DNA from: Elgaria multicarinata webbii
Taxonomy: Eukaryota > Chordata > Lepidosauria > Squamata > Anguidae
Length of the DNA: 64,000 bases
Assembly (NCBI RefSeq): GCF_023053635.1
Contig: NC_086172.1
Coordinates: 120,503,681 to 120,567,680 of the forward strand
Direction: 5' to 3'
Shown: piece by piece, positions 51,701 through 57,700 of the stretch
Numbering within the stretch: the first letter of the stretch is position 1
Layout of the letters: the number at the start of each line of letters is the position of its first letter
Program-made: the position numbers and the translations under genes
The notes under the pieces: generated by a model
Database searches by the model: none
Told to the model about the DNA's origin: nothing
What the model saw: the letters and a program-made list of their open reading frames with translations, nothing else

Positions 51701-54700
51701 CCTGGAGATCAGCATGAGAGGGGTCAAGATTGCTGTGAAAAGTGATGACTCCAAGGATCCCAGCAAGGTAGGTTTTGACTCCATGGGTGGCTCTGCTTTC
51801 AACAGTGTTCTGATGTCCCTTGAAAACCCACCCATCCATGTTCTCATTGCCTCATTCAAGGCTGTTAAACCCCTGTTATCTATTTTTGGTTCCATTGCAG
51901 AATTGAGATACAAGCAGTAACACAAAGAGTGTTATCTTTCCTGATTTTCTGTGGTATAGTGGAATAATGCAGACACATAAGAGGAAATTGTACTTTCTTT
52001 CGCTTCACAGTCAAATGCTGCATTTTCTCAGTTCTAAAAAAATAGCTGAATGTGTTTGTTAGACACGGAAGTGAAACTGGAGGGTCATGATATTGTCTGA
52101 AGAACCCATAAACAACTGTGAGTAGGGAATTGCGAACACATGATCAATGCCTTGTGCAGAAAAGCCTATTGCATCTTCTAGTTGCAATCAGAACTACCCT
52201 CTGGTGAGCCACCAAAAGAGAATACACAAACAAGATAGTGATTTGCTGGCCGCTGGGACTGCTTGGCATTTCCTGCAGGAGTCCACTAAATAGCAGGGCT
52301 GAACAGCATTCATGCTCTGGAGTCCAGATATAAAATGACATGTCCATAGCTTGTAGGTACATTGATGCAGTGGAAGGTCTGGAAAGCTTTGCGAAAGCTT
52401 GGTGCTACTATTTTAAGCAGTGTTCTGAGGATCTGTGCAGTAAAGCCCCTTTGATTAGCCCTTCTGCATAAGTAGCTCACATGAAGCTTTCAAGAGGAAG
52501 GAGCAAAGCCATACAAGAAGTGCATTCTGTCAGTAATGGAATTGCCTTGCCAGGGTTAATCAAGGGCAGTGGGCCTGGGAGGAGAAAGTCTGAGTTGTAG
52601 GGAGGGGTGCGCGCGCGCACGCACACACACACACACACACACACACTATTTAGGCTATATTTAACAAATGTCATTGGTTTCAATTTGTTTTGCTGAACAA
52701 AATGTTTGTTTTATTTATTTGTTTTTCTTAGGACATGTGTGCAAAAAAATCCCACTATTATACACTCCTTTGCACACTGCTAAACTAAAATCTGCTCAGT
52801 TCAACTTCATGAAGTCTTGCGCTCAATTTTGAAAATTGTCCTCAACCCACTGGCAAAACCTTGGGGACCATTGTAGATAGCAATGATTGAGGACTTTAAT
52901 TCATTCAAATGTACACTGGAAATACCAAAATAGGTGGGGATATATATATATATATATATGAATGAACTCAACAAGCTTCAGGAGTCTTTATGAGATAAAA
53001 TTGTAGCAGGCGCTGTAACTGAAGAGAGGTTTAGGGTTATGATTTTGGGTAAATGACTCAATGTTTGGCCCTTACTTGCACAAGGAAAGGGATGTCCACT
53101 AGTCCTGTAGCAGAGTCATAGGCCATTTCTACTCCTGCCTTTTTCCCCAGGATCATCCCTGTGCGTGCAAATGACACACAAGGAATCCTGGGAGCAGGCA
53201 GGGATGATCCCTCCATTTTCCTGGGATCATCCTTAGGTGTAGAAAGGGCCCTAGTCTTGTAGAATTCATAGCCATTGGCTTGTGCCATCAGTGAGGGTGC
53301 TTAAGGGACAGTGGGATGTTTACAGGTAAAGAGAAGAAACATGCTCCCATTAGAAGCAGTTTATACAGTACGATGGACTACAATTAATTAATGTAGAAAG
53401 CAAGGCTGGCATCTTTATGTAGGTGGTTCAGGAACCATCACTTGACTGATACTGCTGCAGCTTTCCTGTTATCCTAAACCTAAAATCCCCTCTTTTATAT
53501 TCTCATATAGGAGCTTTTGGAAGGGGATAAGAGCTCATGAATGGTAACTTCCCTAAATACAAACAAAAAAAGCTTTTGTAACTTTTAGAAGTTCTTCAAT
53601 GGCCTTTCACTTCCCCACAAACAGAGCATTGGGTTCCTCTTAATTTGTGACTTCGATCTCCCAAGGGTGATGAACGGAAAGGCTTTTTCGTTGTCCTTTC
53701 CTACAGTAAATGACTCTTGTTCCTCAACCATCCCAAGTGTTGCACAAGTCTAACAGCTTGTTGTCTCTATTCTGCAGGGGAATAAATGTAGCCACTTTTT
53801 CCAGTTGAAGAACATTTCATTTTGTGGATATCACCCAAAGAACAACAAGTAAGTCCCAGCAGGTGGTCAGAAGGCTGCCACAGAAGGCCTTTTGGGTAGG
53901 TCCCCCCCCCCCCCCGCCCAAGCTGTAGAGCTCTCTTCCATGGGAGGTTCATTGGGCCTCCTCTCTTTTTAGCTCCTATCACTAGATGAAGACAGTTTTG
54001 TCCAGCTGCATATTTTATGGTGACCCTGATATTTATGGTGATTTTATGGTGACCCTGATTATTTGCTATGCTGTTTTTGGTTTTTAATTGTTGATTCTTT
54101 TTATGTTTTGGATGTTGATAGCCACTTTGAATGCTGCTTTGGTAAGTGAGGAGGCAGGATATAAATTATTCAAATAAATAAATTAATCTGGATCCAATTC
54201 AATGATTTTATATAAGTCTATGGTGCAGCCACAGGTGGAATATTTTATATAGTCCTAGTTACCCCATCTGAAAAAGTACATAATTGAACTAGAAGGGTTA
54301 CAGGAAATAGTCATCCAAAAATGATCAAGGGGTTGGAGCAGTTTCCCAATGAGGAAAAGCTAATGCATTTAAGATCATTTTAATGTAGAAAAAGGTTTGT
54401 TTAATTTGTATCTCATTTTTCCTCCAAATAGTTCTCAAGATGGCTATCATCAATAATACAATACAATACAGTACAATTTATTTATTTATTTAAAACATTT
54501 ATATCCCGCCCTATATCAATAAGATCTCAGGGTGGCGTACAGATAAAAGCAATATAACCAAATACAAAAGAACAGCAGTACAGCAGAAAGTAAAAACATA
54601 AAACATGAAAAAAATATTGAACAAAACAGTAGATCAAGAGAATTTTTTTTTAATCCTGCTGTATAAATGCTAGAACTCATGGTCACCAATGAAATACTGT

Positions 54701-57700
54701 CACAGGCAAAAGAAGTACTTGTTAACACAACACATAATCTTTACCCTAAAATGTGATAATTTATAGCTTCTAAAATAGGATTAAAGAAGTTCCTGGAGGA
54801 CAGGTTTCTCAATGCCTATTTAGTATGATAGCTAAATATGATCATACTAAAGACCTTTTTATTTTCCCAGTATTTTAGCATTTTAGCATCTTAGTCTCTT
54901 ACCTCTGCTGTTTTAAATCTGTATTTTAAATCCGTAAAATCTCTGCATTGCTGCTCAGTTTATTCTGGTTAAACTTTAATATTGTGGTGTAAGTTTCCCT
55001 ATTATAACTTTTAAGTTATAATAAGTTTCCCTATTATAACTTTATAAAAGTATAAAAGTATTTTATACTTTTAAGCTGTACCTTATGGTTTTAATTGTGA
55101 ACCGCCCAGAGAGCTTCAGCTATTGGGCAGTATAGCTTTCTAGAGCAGATGATGATGATAATGATGATGATCAACATCATTATCCCATTCTTCCTCCAAA
55201 AGGCTCAGAGTGACATACATGGTTCCTTCCCTTTGATCCTCATAATAATATTGTGAGGTAGAATAGGCTGAGAGATGGTGACTTGACTAACTCACAGTCA
55301 TCCCATAAGCTTTATAGCTAAGCAGGGGTTTGGTCCTGGGTCTCTCCGATCCTATTCCCATTGGCTTACTGCACTGGACTATTAGATGGGCTTTTGTTCC
55401 AGTCCAGGTGTGTTCATCTTAATTTCTTATGTTTCTATTTAATCTTTCAGTTAGTGTATTGGTTGCAGCCATTTGTTATATTTTCCAACAGCTCCCACAA
55501 GTATTGCTTCCAACAGTACTTTGTGTGCTGCTTGGAATACAGCTGTGCAAAATGATACAGGCTTCTATTGTTTAGTTTTTGTGATATCACTGTTGGTAAG
55601 TGATTCACCCTACATGCCTGCAACCATTTTGAACTTACTTAAAATCGCTTTGGTTATTGATTGACAACAACAGTTGTTTATTTAGGATAACAAGGAGCAT
55701 AGTGCTTTACAGAGTAATATATGCATAAAAAGTCAGTTCACTGCTCTGAGGAGCCTACGAATGACATTTCAGCACAGAGAAGGAGGCTAGGGGGAGGAAA
55801 AATGGGCCATGGAGCCTGTGCCGGGATCCCACAGGCCCAGCTCAAGCATTGTTTCCTTTTTCAGGTATTTTGGGTTCATCACTAAGCACCCAGCTGACCA
55901 CAGATTTGCGTGCCACGTCTTTGTTTCGGAGGAATCAACCAAGCCACTTGCAGAGTCTGTAGGGTGAGTTGCAGGCTACATCCTGAAGAAAGATCCCAAG
56001 CTAACTGGATTTAAGGGAGGGGGTACTGGCAGTATTGGAATATGTCTAAGTAGGGATGTATGGATTTTGTAAAACCTTTTCCATCTGCATCTCATGGATT
56101 GTCAGGTGTCTTTCATTCTGTCGCTCACACATTGACAGAACTAAGTTTTTCCAATTTCCCGAATTTGTGCAAATTCACATTTCTGCAAATTTGCACTTAC
56201 AAAAAGGTGCAAATCCCCCCCTCAAATGTGCATTTTCATTCTTTAGCCTATAGGGTAAATCTTGACTTTTTATTTTATGTATCTTTCTATGACAAAATGA
56301 ACGTAAAATTCCAGAAAGTAGAAAACGGTCCTCAAGTCCACAGAATCCATGCAACTCAGGAAACAGTGATCCTCTGCAGAATCCGCAGGTTGGATTCATA
56401 GACATCTGAATTCATTTGATTCCACTGCGGATTTCTCATTGGAATAAGTGGTCGGGGATCAGCCACTTTTCACTACCAAGATGGTATGAGGCTCTCATTT
56501 TGCCTTTGATTGACAAGGAACCAGGCTGTTGTGGGACAGATACAACAGGGAGAAGGCTGCCAGGGAGATGAAAGGTTTTGTTTGCATCCTATCTTCATTT
56601 CCCAGAGTTAGTGATTTCACAGAAATGACATATCTTTTCTTGAGCAGGTTTGAAATCGTGACTTGGGGTGTTCCTAGACGAGGCCTTAGCGCGCCTTGAG
56701 ACTCGGTTTCCCTTCTGTGCGTCCAGATGACGCACAGGGGAATCCGGGCCCAGGCCACACTGAGGCCTCCTCTAACGCGCCATAAGCAAAGTCGCTTATG
56801 GCACGCCTTTTTCGCAACCCTGGCCTCAGGCCGGAGCTGCGAAACGTCTAGGAAGGTCCGTGGCTTTTTGCGGCTACTCGCTTACTCGCGAGTAGCCGCG
56901 AAAAGCCACTGACCTGGCACAGCGCTCATACGAGCGCTGTGCCCATCAGCCCGGGGGGGGGAAAGAGAGGGGCAGGGGGAAGGATGGCAAGGGGGGAGGG
57001 CAAGGGGGGAGGGCGGGTGAGAGAGAGAGCACCGGGCGGCGGCGCCTAAGCAAGCAGGCGAGCGGCGCTGCCAGGGCAAGGCCGGGGACAGGGAGGGGGG
57101 GCTTCGTTTTTTTTAAAAAAACGGACTTACCTGGTCCGGAGTCTTCGGGCCGCACGTGGCCCCTTTAAACTAAAAAAAAAATGGCGGACGCTGCAGGGAT
57201 CCCGAAGTCCCTGCGTGTCCTGCGTCTGGAAGCCGAGGCGGCGCGCGCTAATGTCAGCGCGCCATCGCCCTGCCTCCCTGCCGGCTTATCCCGGCAGGTC
57301 TAGCAAAGCCCTTAGACTGACATAGAAAAGCATTGGAATTTTTGACACTGAATTTTTTTAGAAATATTTTAACTGTTGCTTGTGAAGAATCCAAACAGTC
57401 TTTCAGGCCAGCCCCAGTACGGAGTGGGGGGACGTTTAGGACAGAGGATATTTTTTGTGTGAGGACCTCTTTGTACATTATAAATCAGCCCATACTTGTG
57501 CATTTGTTAGCTCACCCAAATTGTTTTGTTTGCCTAAGTGGTATAACGTTTGAAGAAGTTACTTGTACGAGGCCACAGCAGCCACTTCTGTGAAAAGTGC
57601 ACCTTTCAAATGCCACTTGATCACAACAGTGGTTGCTGCAGGCTTGTGTAACATCCTCTTCTGTTACACTGCATTGATCCTTGATCACCTGCATGAGCTA

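Larger units (their letters stand above)
51768..53777 (+). other. MAPK8IP1: MAPK8IP1 intron 9
   Basis: About 2.0 kb. Contains an alternating GC/CA microsatellite (52609-52646), a short AT repeat (about 52940-52960) and a small hairpin MITE (53121-53252). Confidence 0.85.
53849..55864 (+). other. MAPK8IP1: MAPK8IP1 intron 10
   Basis: About 2.0 kb with a poly-C run near 53901, L2-like tails in both orientations (54040-54183, 54478-54600, 55085-55136), and unassigned AT-rich sequence. Confidence 0.8.

Noticed and set aside
56670-57312. CpG island as the promoter of a separate gene
   Set aside because: Not rejected outright, but no coding exon with a start follows on either strand and the edges look repeat-like, so it is listed as a MITE-like island.
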